Counted from the first letter of the stretch, positions 28,908 through 42,536 are shown. The stretch is DNA of 64,000 bases from an uncultured Burkholderiaceae bacterium (GCA_944390675.1 CALXQR010000001.1:248001-312000), one strand, 5' to 3'. The notes: generated by a model from the sequence alone, not told the origin. Numbers and translations: made by a program.

Positions 28908-29315
28908 ATGCCCATATACATTTACCGAAGCGGCGGTTCTCCCAATCCGCCGCCGCAAAATCCTTTGTTGCGCTTTTTAATCAGTGCAGGTGTGCTGGCG
29001 GCTGTAATCGGTTTTGGGATTTTGTTGTTGCCTGTTATTGGTGCTATTGCTCTGTTTATTTTGGGACTTATCGCAGTGTTGGTTATCGGCGGGCTGATTT
29101 ACCGCTGGATGTATGGAAACCCATTGGAGAAGTTTTATCAGCGCGAAGAGGGCGTGAGAGTGAATCCCGCTTCGCAAACAGATGAAAGACCGGTTCATGA
29201 ATCTCAGAAGGAAAGCGAACTCAAAGCAAGGAAGATGAAATTCCGTTCACGTGAGCAAACGGTCGAGGACGCGATTGTGGTACAAGAAACCAAGCGTGAA
29301 GGCGAGCCTCGTTAA
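28908..29315 (+). CDS. Hypothetical small membrane protein
   Basis: A 135-residue protein not recognised. A Pro-rich start (SGGSPNPPPQNP) precedes two adjacent hydrophobic helices (about 22-43 and 45-66), then a charged, probably cytoplasmic tail of about 65 residues rich in Glu, Arg and Lys. AAGGAAAG lies upstream of the ATG. The 290-bp AT-rich gap to the divergent folE2 holds its promoter. It converges on the cardiolipin synthase gene with only 14 bp between. Confidence 0.65.
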   Translation: MPIYIYRSGGSPNPPPQNPLLRFLISAGVLAAVIGFGILLLPVIGAIALFILGLIAVLVIGGLIYRWMYGNPLEKFYQREEGVRVNPASQTDERPVHESQKESELKARKMKFRSREQTVEDAIVVQETKREGEPR

Positions 29316-29329
29316 TTGAGTCTTCGTTG

Positions 29330-30793
29330 TTAAAGCAGGGGTGAGATGAGATAGCTCGCCCCTTCTTTCATTCTTTCCCAGACCGAGCGCTTGTACCACA
29401 AAAACAGATTGATTTCGGAGCAATTTTCAGAGTAGTTTTTATACAGCTGAGAAACCTTGCGACTAAATTCTTTGTCAAAAACCAAAAGCATGAGTTCGTA
29501 ATTTAAGTGCATGCTCCGCATATCCATGTTCACAGTGCCAAACATGGATAGCTCATCATCAATTGTGATGCTTTTTGTATGAAGCATCCCTTTGTTGTAC
29601 ATCAGAATATGAACCCCAGACTTCAGCAAGTCATCAAAATAGCGACGAGCGGCATAGTTAACCATTGGTGCATCAGTTCTTTCGGGCAAAAGTAAGGTCA
29701 CCTCAACTCCCTTTAAAGCCGCGTTTTGAAGGGCGAGCGCCAAAGCTTCTCCTGGAATGAAATAAGGGGTGACAATTTCCACTTTACGTCTTGCACGGTG
29801 GATAGCTTCAAGAATAATTCTTTGGTTGGCGTCGTTTGATGTTCCGGGGCCGGAAGGCACAATCATGACCGTGGCCTGATCCGGCAAATCAAATTCCGGA
29901 TTGTCGTTTGCTTTAAATTCCGGAAACGGAATTTCGCTATCAGTTAAAACTTTCCAGTCGAAATGAATCAGATGGTAAAGGCTTGCGACAATTTCGCCTT
30001 TAGCCCTCACCATGGCATCAATCCACTGCCCGATGTTTGAACCTTGTTTGAAATAATGGGGATCGACAACATTCAGACTGCCGCTATAGGCGACACGATA
30101 GTCAATGACGGCAATTTTTCGATGCAAGCGAATGTCGGCTCGAGACAGCAGCGCGCTAAACAGTGAAACAGGCAACGCTTTTTCCAGGTGAATGCCTTCA
30201 TTGATAAACATTCTTGCCCAATCACTGGAGAGAAAACGCGAAGAGCCGATGGCATCGACTAAAACATAGCATTGAACACCGCGGCGCGCTGCGCGTATCA
30301 GCGCTGCCGTAACGTCGTCAGCTTTGCCGCCGACGTCCCAGATATAGAACTCCATCGCAATGAGTTCTTTGGCGTTGTTAATGTCATTGATCAGTAAAGT
30401 TAGGGTCTCATCGGAATCATCGAGCAAACGAAGGGATGAGCGTTTGGTTAGCGGGAATTTTCCTAAACGGGTGGCTAACTTGGATAAGTTTCGGTAACCC
30501 TCGGGCGCCATTGCCTCGGTGTGCATAATATGGCGAAAGATCTGACGGCGCTTTCTCATCTCTTTGCGAAGTTTTCTAGCGTGCCAGCGGCCTAACGATC
30601 GTTCACCGAAGAGCAGATAGAGAATAAATCCTAAGAAGGGAACGATGGCTGTCAGTAGAATCCAAGCAAAGGAACTTCCGGGAGGGTGGCGCGTAAGCAT
30701 CACGCGCAAAATAACCCCCACGGTCAGGCTCAGCTGTAAAGCAATAGCGGCGAGACCGATAAGGCTGGCAGGGTCTGAAAGAGATAAGTACAT
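29330..30793 (-). CDS. cls: Cardiolipin synthase (ClsA type)
   Basis: A 487-residue phospholipase D superfamily enzyme that joins phosphatidylglycerol molecules into cardiolipin. Two N-terminal membrane helices (about 8-28 and 40-60) precede two HKD motifs: HRKIAVIDYRVAYSGSLN and HTKSITIDDELSMFGTVN. Length fits ClsA (486). The TnpB element begins 43 bp upstream of the start codon, so the original promoter may have been displaced. Confidence 0.94.
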   Translation of the reverse strand: MYLSLSDPASLIGLAAIALQLSLTVGVILRVMLTRHPPGSSFAWILLTAIVPFLGFILYLLFGERSLGRWHARKLRKEMRKRRQIFRHIMHTEAMAPEGYRNLSKLATRLGKFPLTKRSSLRLLDDSDETLTLLINDINNAKELIAMEFYIWDVGGKADDVTAALIRAARRGVQCYVLVDAIGSSRFLSSDWARMFINEGIHLEKALPVSLFSALLSRADIRLHRKIAVIDYRVAYSGSLNVVDPHYFKQGSNIGQWIDAMVRAKGEIVASLYHLIHFDWKVLTDSEIPFPEFKANDNPEFDLPDQATVMIVPSGPGTSNDANQRIILEAIHRARRKVEIVTPYFIPGEALALALQNAALKGVEVTLLLPERTDAPMVNYAARRYFDDLLKSGVHILMYNKGMLHTKSITIDDELSMFGTVNMDMRSMHLNYELMLLVFDKEFSRKVSQLYKNYSENCSEINLFLWYKRSVWERMKEGASYLISPLL

Positions 30794-30835
30794 AAGCGTT
30801 AGAATCCAAACTCTGGGCTAGAAACTGTTAAAAAG

Positions 30836-30847
30836 AACCTACCTGAA
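30836..30847. repeat. Left copy of the element's 12-bp inverted repeat
   Basis: AACCTACCTGAA, the exact reverse complement of bases 32330-32341. Classical IS200/IS605 ends are not inverted repeats, so this is unusual. Confidence 0.7.
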
Positions 30848-30979
30848 CCTACTTTAATCTAATCAAAGAAGTAAGTTTAAGTGCTTCGTACTTTAGTGCT
30901 TCAGTGCTTTACTGATGCCAATTGAAAAAGCTAAAATCTGCCTCTGAAGTCACTCAGTACAAACAGAAACCCAGAACAC

Positions 30980-32101
30980 ATGGTAATTCATCGAGCCCAT
31001 AAAATCGAGCTCATTGTCAATGAGAAGCAGGAGCTGTATTTGAAGAAAGCGGTTGGCTGTGCCCGATTTGCCTTCAATTGGGCATTGAATGAATGGATCG
31101 AAGAGTATGAAGCCTATAAAAAAGATCCGACACAACCGAAACCCAATCAATACAGTATTCGTCGCAAACTCAATGCCATCAAACGTGAACAGTTTCCCTG
31201 GATGATGGAAGTGACCAAATGCGCCGTGCAGATGGCCATCATCCAATTAGGACAAGCGTTTGCGAATTTTTGGAAAAACCCCGAGCACTTCAAGTTCCCA
31301 AAATTCAAAAAGAAATACGTCTCTGACAGTTTCACAATCTCCAATGACCAATTTGAAGTCAAAGGTTCACGCATCCGTATACCGAAATTAGGTTGGGTGC
31401 GGATGCGTGAGCCGTTGCGATTCAAAGAAGCTAAACTGCTTTGGGCAACGGTCTCGCGACGCGGCAAACGGTGGTACGTGAGCCTGTCGTGTGAACTCAC
31501 TGATCTCAGTCACTTAAAACCGGCTAAAAACCAAGGCACGGTGGGAGTGGACTTGGGGGTGAAGTCACTGGCGGTGCTCTCGAACCATAAGAGGTTTGAA
31601 GCGTTGCAGCCTTTAAAGAAAAGTCTGTCAAAGCTTAGGCGGCTGCAAAGAAAGCTTGCCCGAAGCGAGAAAGGCAGTAAAAACCGTATCAAGTTGGTAT
31701 TGGAGATCGGTGAGTTGCATCGCAAGATTTTCAACTACCGACAGAATGCTTTACATCAGCTGACGAACTATCTGACCACTCACTTTTCACGGATCGTGAT
31801 TGAAGATTTGAATGTGAGCGGAATGCTGAAAAACAGAAAATTGGCCCGTTGCATAGCCGATGTTGGTTTTTATGAATTTCGGCGTCAACTGGAGTACAAA
31901 GCCGAGCAAAGAGGCTGCGAGGTGATCGTAGCGGATCGCTATTTTGCGAGCTCGAAGACGTGCGGTTATTGCGGTCAGAAGCATGAAGAGTTAAAGCTTT
32001 CGGACAGACGATGGAAGTGTGCGCATTGTGGATCTGAGATCAAGGATCGAGACTTCAATGCGGCGATAAATTTAAGACGATATACCGAGCGGCCGGGCTG
32101 A
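30980..32101 (+). CDS. tnpB: RNA-guided nuclease TnpB (OrfB, IS200/IS605 family)
   Basis: A 373-residue TnpB, the RNA-guided DNA nuclease ancestor of Cas12. The RuvC triad looks intact: Asp191 (GVDLGVKSL), Glu275 (IEDLNVSGM) and Asp358 (DRDFNAAINL). The zinc ribbon pairs are Cys328/331 (CGYC) and Cys347/350 (CAHC). The N-terminal helix-turn-helix/WED part (GCARFAFNWALNEW) is complete. Such proteins nick or cut at a sequence set by an RNA made from the element's right end and help element retention. The start has no clear ribosome binding site. No frameshift is seen, so it may be active. Confidence 0.92.
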   Translation: MVIHRAHKIELIVNEKQELYLKKAVGCARFAFNWALNEWIEEYEAYKKDPTQPKPNQYSIRRKLNAIKREQFPWMMEVTKCAVQMAIIQLGQAFANFWKNPEHFKFPKFKKKYVSDSFTISNDQFEVKGSRIRIPKLGWVRMREPLRFKEAKLLWATVSRRGKRWYVSLSCELTDLSHLKPAKNQGTVGVDLGVKSLAVLSNHKRFEALQPLKKSLSKLRRLQRKLARSEKGSKNRIKLVLEIGELHRKIFNYRQNALHQLTNYLTTHFSRIVIEDLNVSGMLKNRKLARCIADVGFYEFRRQLEYKAEQRGCEVIVADRYFASSKTCGYCGQKHEELKLSDRRWKCAHCGSEIKDRDFNAAINLRRYTERPG

Positions 32102-32341
32102 TTTGAATGAGTCCGGCGGTGCCGCGAGTTACGCGGTGAACGCCTTTGCCTGCCAAGAAAGGGAGAAAACTCGGAACATGACCCAAGGCAGGCCTGAAAG
32201 ACTCTTGCAAGAGAGTGTTTCGGTGAGAGATGAGCGCTGGCTTCGGAGTGATCTGAAGTGAAACTCATCCCGATGATGGAGGAAGAAAAACCCGAAATTG
32301 AGTAGGTATTTTGAGTATAACTACTCAACTTCAGGTAGGTT
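32087..32341 (+). ncRNA. Candidate omega (right-end guide) RNA of TnpB
   Basis: The 3' end of tnpB and the following 240 bases fold well: GCCGG with CCGGC around the stop codon, CCGCG/CGCGG (32122-32136), GCCTGCC (32148-32154) with GGCAGGC (32187-32193), the palindrome CTCTTGCAAGAG, and GATGAG (32229-32234) closing on CTCATC (32264-32269). TnpB guide RNAs are made from this position, with the guide lying just past the element end, about 32342 onward. Location and folding are seen; identity is inference. Confidence 0.5.
32330..32341. repeat. Right copy of the element's 12-bp inverted repeat
   Basis: TTCAGGTAGGTT pairs perfectly with the left copy at 30836-30847. It directly follows the subterminal hairpin. 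Confidence 0.7.
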
Positions 32342-32382
32342 TTTCATAACGGTAGTGTAGCGCGTGAAAGCGGAAAAAATCT

Positions 32383-32709
32383 ATGAAAAAAACGACTTTT
32401 GAGATGATATTGATCGGGATCTCGGCTCCGCTGGCGGGAATTGGCGCAGCGATGCTCTTTAATGGCTCAATACCCGGTGCGTTTATGCTGCTTGGCGCGT
32501 CTTTGAAATTGGTCGTTGCCTACTTCAGAACCCCAAAAGACATGTTCGATTGGGAAAATTTCAATGGAAATTTCGAGGACTTCCGTTCCCGAATGGAAAA
32601 AATCAGAAATGAAGTTGAAAACGAAAAACCTCTATGGGGATGGTTGTCGGACTTGGGGACATACATGATGTTGGGTGGGTTTGTTGCCATGCTTTTACTT
32701 CAGAGTTAA
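32383..32709 (+). CDS. Hypothetical small membrane protein
   Basis: A 108-residue protein not recognised. Two hydrophobic segments at about 7-27 and 30-47 are followed by a charged stretch with DMFDWENFNG and a final helix at about 90-107. It starts about 40 bp past the end of the TnpB element and before the tRNA cluster. Only a weak ribosome binding site is present, and its promoter may have been affected by the insertion. Confidence 0.55.
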   Translation: MKKTTFEMILIGISAPLAGIGAAMLFNGSIPGAFMLLGASLKLVVAYFRTPKDMFDWENFNGNFEDFRSRMEKIRNEVENEKPLWGWLSDLGTYMMLGGFVAMLLLQS

Positions 32710-32737
32710 CAGTGCAAAATTTTTTTAATAGAAGCGC

Positions 32738-32766
32738 TTGACTTTTGATTTAAAACCCTACATAAT
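32738..32766 (+). promoter_or_regulatory. Promoter of the tRNA-tuf operon
   Basis: TTGACT (32738-32743), a 17-bp spacer and CATAAT (32761-32766) lie 14 bp before tRNA-Tyr. A C-rich stretch follows the -10, as expected for stable RNA promoters under growth control. Confidence 0.75.
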
Positions 32767-32780
32767 GCCTCTCTCGCTAC

Positions 32781-32866
32781 GGAGGGGTGCCCGAGTGGCT
32801 AAAGGGGGCAGACTGTAAATCTGTTGGCTTACGCCTACGATGGTTCGAATCCATCCCCCTCCACCA
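32781..32866 (+). tRNA. tRNA-Tyr (GTA)
   Basis: An 86-nt class II tRNA with a long variable arm. The 7-bp acceptor GGAGGGG pairs with CCCCTCC and CCA is encoded. The anticodon GTA is at 32815-32817. It is the first of three tRNAs ahead of tuf, the same neighbourhood as the E. coli tyrU-glyT-thrT-tufB cluster. Confidence 0.97.
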
Positions 32867-32936
32867 AGCGATCGCTCGCTTATACTGTAGCGAAACCAGG
32901 ATTGCTAGCGGGAGTGAAAAGACTCTCTCGACGCAG

Positions 32937-33010
32937 GCGGGTGTAGCTCAATGGTAGAGCAGAAGCCTTCCAAGCTTACGACGAGGGTTCGATTCCCTTC
33001 ACCCGCTCCA
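32937..33010 (+). tRNA. tRNA-Gly (TCC)
   Basis: A 74-nt tRNA: acceptor GCGGGTG pairs with CACCCGC and CCA is encoded. The anticodon loop CTTCCAA gives TCC. It reads GGA and GGG. Confidence 0.97.
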
Positions 33011-33036
33011 CGTATCGTGGACAGTCCCGAAATTTA

Positions 33037-33111
<75 letters not shown>

Positions 33112-33182
33112 GTTTTCCAATGGTCTCTGATAGAAAGAGACTTAAATTTTCACTAAATATTTAAAAGGTTCAGGAGTTCGCC

Positions 33183-34373
<1,191 letters not shown>

Positions 34374-34417
34374 TCTAGGATTCTCGAGGGTTGCTTAGGC
34401 AACTCTCAAGAAAGGTT

Positions 34418-34493
34418 AGGGGTATAGCTCAATTGGCAGAGCGACGGTCTCCAAAACCGTAGGTTGAGGGTTCGATTCCTTCTGCCCCTGCCA
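34418..34493 (+). tRNA. tRNA-Trp (CCA)
   Basis: A 76-nt tRNA: acceptor AGGGGTA pairs with TGCCCCT (one G-U), discriminator G and encoded CCA. The anticodon CCA is at 34451-34453. It sits between tuf and secE, a common order. Confidence 0.97.
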
Positions 34494-34623
34494 CCCAAGA
34501 TATAGTGCAAGCAGGCCGCGGTCTAGTGATCGCGGCTTGGTGTTGTTGGAAACGCTCTTTATTTGACAATAAAACTAACACGATCAAGCGGTGCAAAAAC
34601 TGGGTTGATCGTCTTTGAAAATT

Positions 34624-35013
34624 ATGAGTACACAAAACGCAAAACCTGAAGAAAGAAAATCCGGTTCGGATATGGCTTTAGTGTCTTTGGCGGTAATTTT
34701 GGCTTTAGTCGGTGTTTGCGGCTTTAGCTTTTTAAGCGACCAAACGTTGCTTGTTCGATTAGGTGTTTTGATCGGCGGCCTGGTGTTGGCTGTCGTTGTT
34801 GCGTGGTTTAGCCCCTCTGGCAAGCGTTTTATCGTTTATGGCCGTGAATCCTATGATGAATTGCGCCGTGTGGTTTGGCCCACTCGTAAGGAAACGTTGA
34901 ATTCAACCGGGATGGTGATTGCGTTTGTTGTCGTCGTAGCCGTGTTTTTATTCTTGGTCGATATGATCGTTGAATGGGGCTTGTACGACGTTTTGTTAAA
35001 GCTCAGCCTTTAA
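34624..35013 (+). CDS. secE: Preprotein translocase subunit SecE
   Basis: A 129-residue SecE with three transmembrane helices (about 17-35, 42-62 and 100-122), the E. coli-like long form. The cytoplasmic amphipathic segment YDELRRVVWPTRKETLNST is the conserved core that clamps SecY. The ATG at 34624 is chosen over a TTG at 34615; no clear ribosome binding site is seen for either. It pairs with nusG, 15 bp downstream. Confidence 0.94.
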   Translation: MSTQNAKPEERKSGSDMALVSLAVILALVGVCGFSFLSDQTLLVRLGVLIGGLVLAVVVAWFSPSGKRFIVYGRESYDELRRVVWPTRKETLNSTGMVIAFVVVVAVFLFLVDMIVEWGLYDVLLKLSL

Positions 35014-35028
35014 TTTGGGAGTCTCCGG

Positions 35029-35592
35029 ATGACTGAAATGCAAGAACAACAACAGGTCCCCGCGCAAAAGATGCGTTGGTATGTTGTGCACGTCTACTCT
35101 GGCATGGAAAAGAGCGTGCAAAGAGCGTTGACCGAAAGAATCGGTCGTTGCGCTTTCCCGGAGCAGTTCGGCGAAGTTTTGGTCCCGACCGAAGAAGTCG
35201 TTGAAACAAGAAATAACCGCCGCTATGTGACGGAACGCCGCATGTATGCCGGCTATGTGCTCGTGCACATGGTGATGAATGATGATACGTGGCATTTGGT
35301 GAAAAACACGCCGCGTGTAACAGGTTTCTTGGGCGGCAATCGTCCTGCACCTTTGGCTGATCATGAAATTGAAGCTATTCTGAAGACTCAGGAAGCGACG
35401 GCTGAAAAACCGAGACCCAAGATTAGCTTTGAAGTTGGTGAAACGGTTCGCCTTAAAGAAGGTGCCTTTGCTGACTTCAATGGCCGAATTGAAGAAGTCG
35501 ATTACGATCGCAGTCGTTTGCGTGTAACCGTTGAAATCTTCGGCCGTGAAACGCCTGTTGACATTTCCTTCAGCGGCGTTGAAAAGATTTAA
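35029..35592 (+). CDS. nusG: Transcription antitermination/elongation factor NusG
   Basis: A 187-residue NusG. The N-terminal NGN domain (RWYVVHVYSGMEKSVQRAL, with GYVLVHM) binds RNA polymerase, and the C-terminal KOW domain (VGETVRLKEGAFADFNGRIEE) contacts Rho or ribosomal protein S10. Length matches E. coli NusG (181). It is preceded by GGGAG. Confidence 0.96.
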   Translation: MTEMQEQQQVPAQKMRWYVVHVYSGMEKSVQRALTERIGRCAFPEQFGEVLVPTEEVVETRNNRRYVTERRMYAGYVLVHMVMNDDTWHLVKNTPRVTGFLGGNRPAPLADHEIEAILKTQEATAEKPRPKISFEVGETVRLKEGAFADFNGRIEEVDYDRSRLRVTVEIFGRETPVDISFSGVEKI

Positions 35593-35618
35593 ACAAAATC
35601 GCGCGGTTAGTTGCTGAT

Positions 35619-35647
35619 TTGCATTTTTGAAAAATCGGTGGCATAAT
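35619..35647 (+). promoter_or_regulatory. Promoter of the rplKAJL-rpoBC operon
   Basis: TTGCAT (35619-35624), 17 bp and CATAAT (35642-35647) lie in the 136-bp nusG-rplK gap. The sequence after the -10, CGCGCTCTTTCTC, nearly repeats that after the rplC promoter. Confidence 0.65.
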
Positions 35648-35728
35648 CGCGCTCTTTCTCAAACAAAACACTAGGGAGCCTGAGCTAAATTTTTAGTAAA
35701 GGCGCTAGAACCTAAAAGGAAACCTAAA

Positions 35729-36160
35729 ATGGCTAAGAAGATTGTCGGCTATATTAAGCTGCAAGTTCCCGCCGGCAAGGCTAACCCCTCGCCCCCAATC
35801 GGTCCCGCCCTCGGTCAGCGCGGTCTTAACATCATGGAATTCTGCAAGGCGTTCAATGCCCGTACGCAAGGCGTCGAACCCGGTTTGCCGATTCCTGTGG
35901 TGATCACCGCTTATGCTGATAAGAGCTTCACCTTCATCATGAAGACTCCTCCGGCCACGATTTTGATCAAGAAGGCCGCGAAGATTCAGAAGGGTTCTGC
36001 TCGTCCGCACACTGACAAGGTGGGTAAGATTACTCGCGCTCAAGCCGAAGAAATCGCCAAGACGAAGATGCCCGATCTGACGGCTGCTGATATGGATGCG
36101 GCTGTTCGTACGATCGCTGGCAGCGCTCGTTCCATGGGCATCACTGTGGAGGGTCTGTAA
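35729..36160 (+). CDS. rplK: 50S ribosomal protein L11
   Basis: A 143-residue L11, the standard length. The Pro-rich switch [20 protein letters not shown] and the C-terminal rRNA-binding domain (AGSARSMGI) are intact. L11 shapes the GTPase centre and is needed for RelA activation. Confidence 0.97.
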   Translation: MAKKIVGYIKLQVPAGKANPSPPIGPALGQRGLNIMEFCKAFNARTQGVEPGLPIPVVITAYADKSFTFIMKTPPATILIKKAAKIQKGSARPHTDKVGKITRAQAEEIAKTKMPDLTAADMDAAVRTIAGSARSMGITVEGL

Positions 36161-36161
36161 T

Positions 36162-36857
36162 ATGGCTAAGTTAACGAAGCGTATGAAGGCCGCTCAGTCC
36201 AAGGTTGAAGCGCAAAAGTTCTACGCCGTTGCTGACGCTTTGGCGTTGGTTAAGGAAACGGCTAGTGCCAAGTTCGACGAATCTGTCGACGTGGCTATCC
36301 AATTGGGTATTGATCCCCGTAAGTCTGACCAAGCTGTTCGTGGCGCCGCTGTGTTGCCCGAAGGTACGGGTAAGACGGTTCGTGTGGCTGTGTTTGCTCA
36401 AGGCGCTAAGGCTGATGAAGCCAAGGCCGCCGGTGCTGATGTTGTCGGTTTCGATGACTTGGCCGCTGAAGTTAAGGCCGGTAAGCTCGACTTTGACGTC
36501 GTGATTGCCTCGCCGGACGCCATGCGTATTGTGGGTCAATTGGGTAAGATTTTGGGCCCGCGCGGCTTGATGCCGAACCCGAAGGTGGGTACGGTTACGC
36601 CGAATGTGGCCGAAGCTGTTAAGAATGCTAAGGCTGGTCAAGTGCAATTCCGCGCTGACAAGGCCGGTATCATCCACGCCTCCATCGGTCGTGCTTCCTT
36701 TGAAGCTGCTCGCTTGGAAACGAACCTGAAGGCTTTGGTTGATGCATTGGTCAAGGCGAAGCCCGCCTCCTCCAAGGGCCAGTACCTCCGTAAGGTGTCT
36801 GTGTCCTCTACGATGGGCGTTGGTGTTCGCGTTGACGTTTCGAGCGTTGTTGCTTAA
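36162..36857 (+). CDS. rplA: 50S ribosomal protein L1
   Basis: A 231-residue L1 of the L1 stalk, with [12 protein letters not shown] start and [15 protein letters not shown] signature. In E. coli L1 represses its own operon by binding the mRNA before rplK. The ATG at 36162 lies 1 bp after the rplK stop, so the pair is translationally coupled. Confidence 0.97.
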   Translation: MAKLTKRMKAAQSKVEAQKFYAVADALALVKETASAKFDESVDVAIQLGIDPRKSDQAVRGAAVLPEGTGKTVRVAVFAQGAKADEAKAAGADVVGFDDLAAEVKAGKLDFDVVIASPDAMRIVGQLGKILGPRGLMPNPKVGTVTPNVAEAVKNAKAGQVQFRADKAGIIHASIGRASFEAARLETNLKALVDALVKAKPASSKGQYLRKVSVSSTMGVGVRVDVSSVVA

Positions 36858-37207
36858 TAACGTTTACCCGTGAATCCGATTTGATCCGGGTTCGCAAAAG
36901 AGGTCGTGAGGCCTCGAGGGCTTTGGGTGGGAAGTGAAAGCTTCCCGCTGTCAAAGACCGCTGGAAACAAAACAATCGATGACGACGTTAATAAAGGAAT
37001 CGTTGGTTTTGTTTTAATTATCTTGATAGACGAAAGGTTTACGTCAAAACGTTTCGGGTAAGCAAGATGTCCAGCGCAGACGGCTACCGAAGAGAGAAAA
37101 TTTCGTTTGATCGTGCCATTGGCATGGCAGGCGAGACTCTCGGAGAGTTGCCGGTTATTTGTAAACCGGTGCCGAAGAAATTCGGTACCTCTGAGTGGAG
37201 CCAGACC
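36858..37207 (+). promoter_or_regulatory. rplJ leader with L10-type folded RNA
   Basis: This 350-base gap contains no gene. Hairpins seen are GAATCC/GGGTTC (36872-36893) and a two-part stem in which CTTTG (36921-36925) and CAAAG (36952-36956) enclose GGGAAG/CTTCCC with an asymmetric internal loop. That outline resembles the L10 leader, bound by the L10-L12 complex to repress rplJL. The open frame continuing upstream from rplJ through this region has no homology. Confidence 0.65.
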
Positions 37208-37738
37208 GTGGGTCTTAATCGTCAAGATAAAGCGGCAGTTATCGAAGAAGTGAGCGGCATTGTTGCCAACGCTGGTTCGATCGTTATTGCCGAATACCGT
37301 GGGCTGAGCGTTCAAGCGGTCACTCAATTGCGTGCAAATGCTCGCAAAGAAGGTGTCCAACTGCGCGTGCTTAAAAACACTCTGGTTCGCCGTGCTGTTG
37401 CCGGTACTCCGTTCGAAGGTTTGTCCGACCAATTCGTCGGTCCCCTCGTTTACGGTTTTTCCGCCGACCCGGTCGCCGCGGCCAAGGTGTTAGTCTCCTT
37501 TGCCAAGAAGAACGACAAGCTCGTTGTCAAGGGCGGTGCGATGCCGAACAATGTCTTGGACATTGCTGGTGTTGAACAACTCGCTACGATGCCGAGCCGC
37601 GAAGAATTGTTGGCTAAGTTGATGGCTACGATGAACGAACCGATTGCTAAGTTCGTCCGCACGCTCAATGAAGTGCCTGCGCGCATGGTGCGCACAGTTG
37701 CCGCTGTTCGCGATGCTAAGGAAAAGGCTGCTGCCTAA
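37208..37738 (+). CDS. rplJ: 50S ribosomal protein L10
   Basis: A 176-residue L10, stalk base and anchor for L7/L12 dimers. The start is GTG at 37208 (mature [15 protein letters not shown]), preceded by GGAG at 7 bases and matching known betaproteobacterial L10 starts. Landmark [16 protein letters not shown] is intact. Expression is likely repressed through the leader just upstream. Confidence 0.95.
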   Translation: MGLNRQDKAAVIEEVSGIVANAGSIVIAEYRGLSVQAVTQLRANARKEGVQLRVLKNTLVRRAVAGTPFEGLSDQFVGPLVYGFSADPVAAAKVLVSFAKKNDKLVVKGGAMPNNVLDIAGVEQLATMPSREELLAKLMATMNEPIAKFVRTLNEVPARMVRTVAAVRDAKEKAAA

Positions 37739-37783
37739 CCTAATTTATTTTTAACAAACGAAATTTTTTATTGGAGTCATAAA

Positions 37784-38164
37784 ATGGCCCTTACCAAAGA
37801 AGAAATCCTCGACGCAATTGCGTCCATGACCGTTCTCGAAGTTTCTGAACTCATCAAGATGATGGAAGAAAAGTTCGGTGTTTCCGCTGCTGCCGCCGCT
37901 GTTGCCGTGGCTGCTCCTGCTGCTGGTGGTGCTGCCGCTGCTGCTGAAGAAAAGACCGAATTCGACGTGGTTCTCGCCGACGTTGGTTCTAACAAGATCG
38001 CCGTTATTAAGGCTGTTCGCGAATTGACCGGCTTGGGCTTGAAGGAAGCCAAGGACATGGTCGAAGGCGCTCCGAAGGCTGTTAAGGAAGGCTTGCCGAA
38101 GGCTGACGCTGAAGAAGCCAAGAAGAAGTTGGAAGCCGCTGGCGCCAAGGTCGAACTCAAGTAA
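37784..38164 (+). CDS. rplL: 50S ribosomal protein L7/L12
   Basis: A 126-residue acidic stalk protein. The N-terminal dimerisation part, the Ala/Gly-rich hinge (about residues 36-55) and the C-terminal factor-binding domain ([20 protein letters not shown]) are clear. Confidence 0.97.
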   Translation: MALTKEEILDAIASMTVLEVSELIKMMEEKFGVSAAAAAVAVAAPAAGGAAAAAEEKTEFDVVLADVGSNKIAVIKAVRELTGLGLKEAKDMVEGAPKAVKEGLPKADAEEAKKKLEAAGAKVELK

Positions 38165-38438
38165 TTCTTGCTGTTCAGATCAATTTCGGGCAATATTTCA
38201 AAGGTATTGCCCGAAAGAAGTCCTCTGTTGGAGGACTTTGAACTGAGTTCGTTTTCTGAGAGTTCAGTTCTAAGTCTTCTGAGTGAGCAGCAAAAATTCG
38301 ATTGACTAAAAATTTAATTTCCGATTTGCCGCTCGGGTATTAAAAGTGCCCGGGGCGGCTTTTGGCGTCTTTCTTTTTTGTTTTCTTACTTAGACTGAAT
38401 TCGTTTTTTTCATCAATCTCACGTCGAACGGAGTGTCC
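38165..38438 (+). promoter_or_regulatory. rplL-rpoB intergenic region with tandem hairpins
   Basis: Three hairpins follow rplL: a perfect 12-bp stem (TTTCGGGCAATA, 38184-38216), AAGTCCTC/GAGGACTT, and GAACTGA/TCAGTTC. None has a T-run, so they look like RNA processing sites. A fourth, separate hairpin at 38328-38359 is listed below. E. coli has an attenuator and an RNase III site at this place. Confidence 0.65.
38328..38375 (+). terminator. Possible attenuator before rpoB
   Basis: GCCGC...GCGGC with an inner CGGG/CCCG forms a GC-rich stem followed by TTTTGGCGTCTTTCTTTTTTG. It lies 80 bp before rpoB and would give partial termination, lowering polymerase subunits relative to L7/L12. Confidence 0.6.

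Positions 38439-42536
<4,098 letters not shown>

Larger units (their letters stand above)
30836..32341 (+). mobile_element. TnpB-only IS200/IS605-type element
   Basis: An approximately 1.5-kb unit bounded here by a 12-bp perfect inverted repeat (30836-30847 and 32330-32341). It holds one tnpB gene and no tnpA, so if mobile it needs a transposase in trans. A subterminal hairpin near the right end (TTGAGTAG at 32298-32305 with CTACTCAA at 32321-32328, 15-base loop) is the type of structure IS200/IS605 transposases bind. Three copies of AGTGCTT lie at 30880-30909 in the left end. The exact boundaries are inferred. Confidence 0.6.

Noticed and set aside
28618-28908. Upstream extension of folE2 by 97 codons
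   Set aside because: It is AT-rich, lacks homology and would overlap the start of the divergent gene. The family length fits the ATG at 28617.
30871-30920. Three AGTGCTT repeats as a possible CRISPR or iteron array
   Set aside because: Seven-base units with irregular 8- and 15-base periods and no spacers of equal length; they fit the left end of the transposable element better.
34386-34407. Hairpin after the first tuf gene as a terminator
   Set aside because: The 9-bp stem has no T-run and tRNA-Trp follows at once; processing or a pause is more likely.
34563-34568. TTGACA before secE as a promoter
   Set aside because: The -35 is perfect but there is no acceptable -10 at 16-18 bp.
37067-37207. 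Upstream extension of rplJ to an ATG at 37067
   Set aside because: The added 47 residues match no L10; the GTG at 37208 has a good GGAG site and the known L10 start. The extension lies in the leader RNA.
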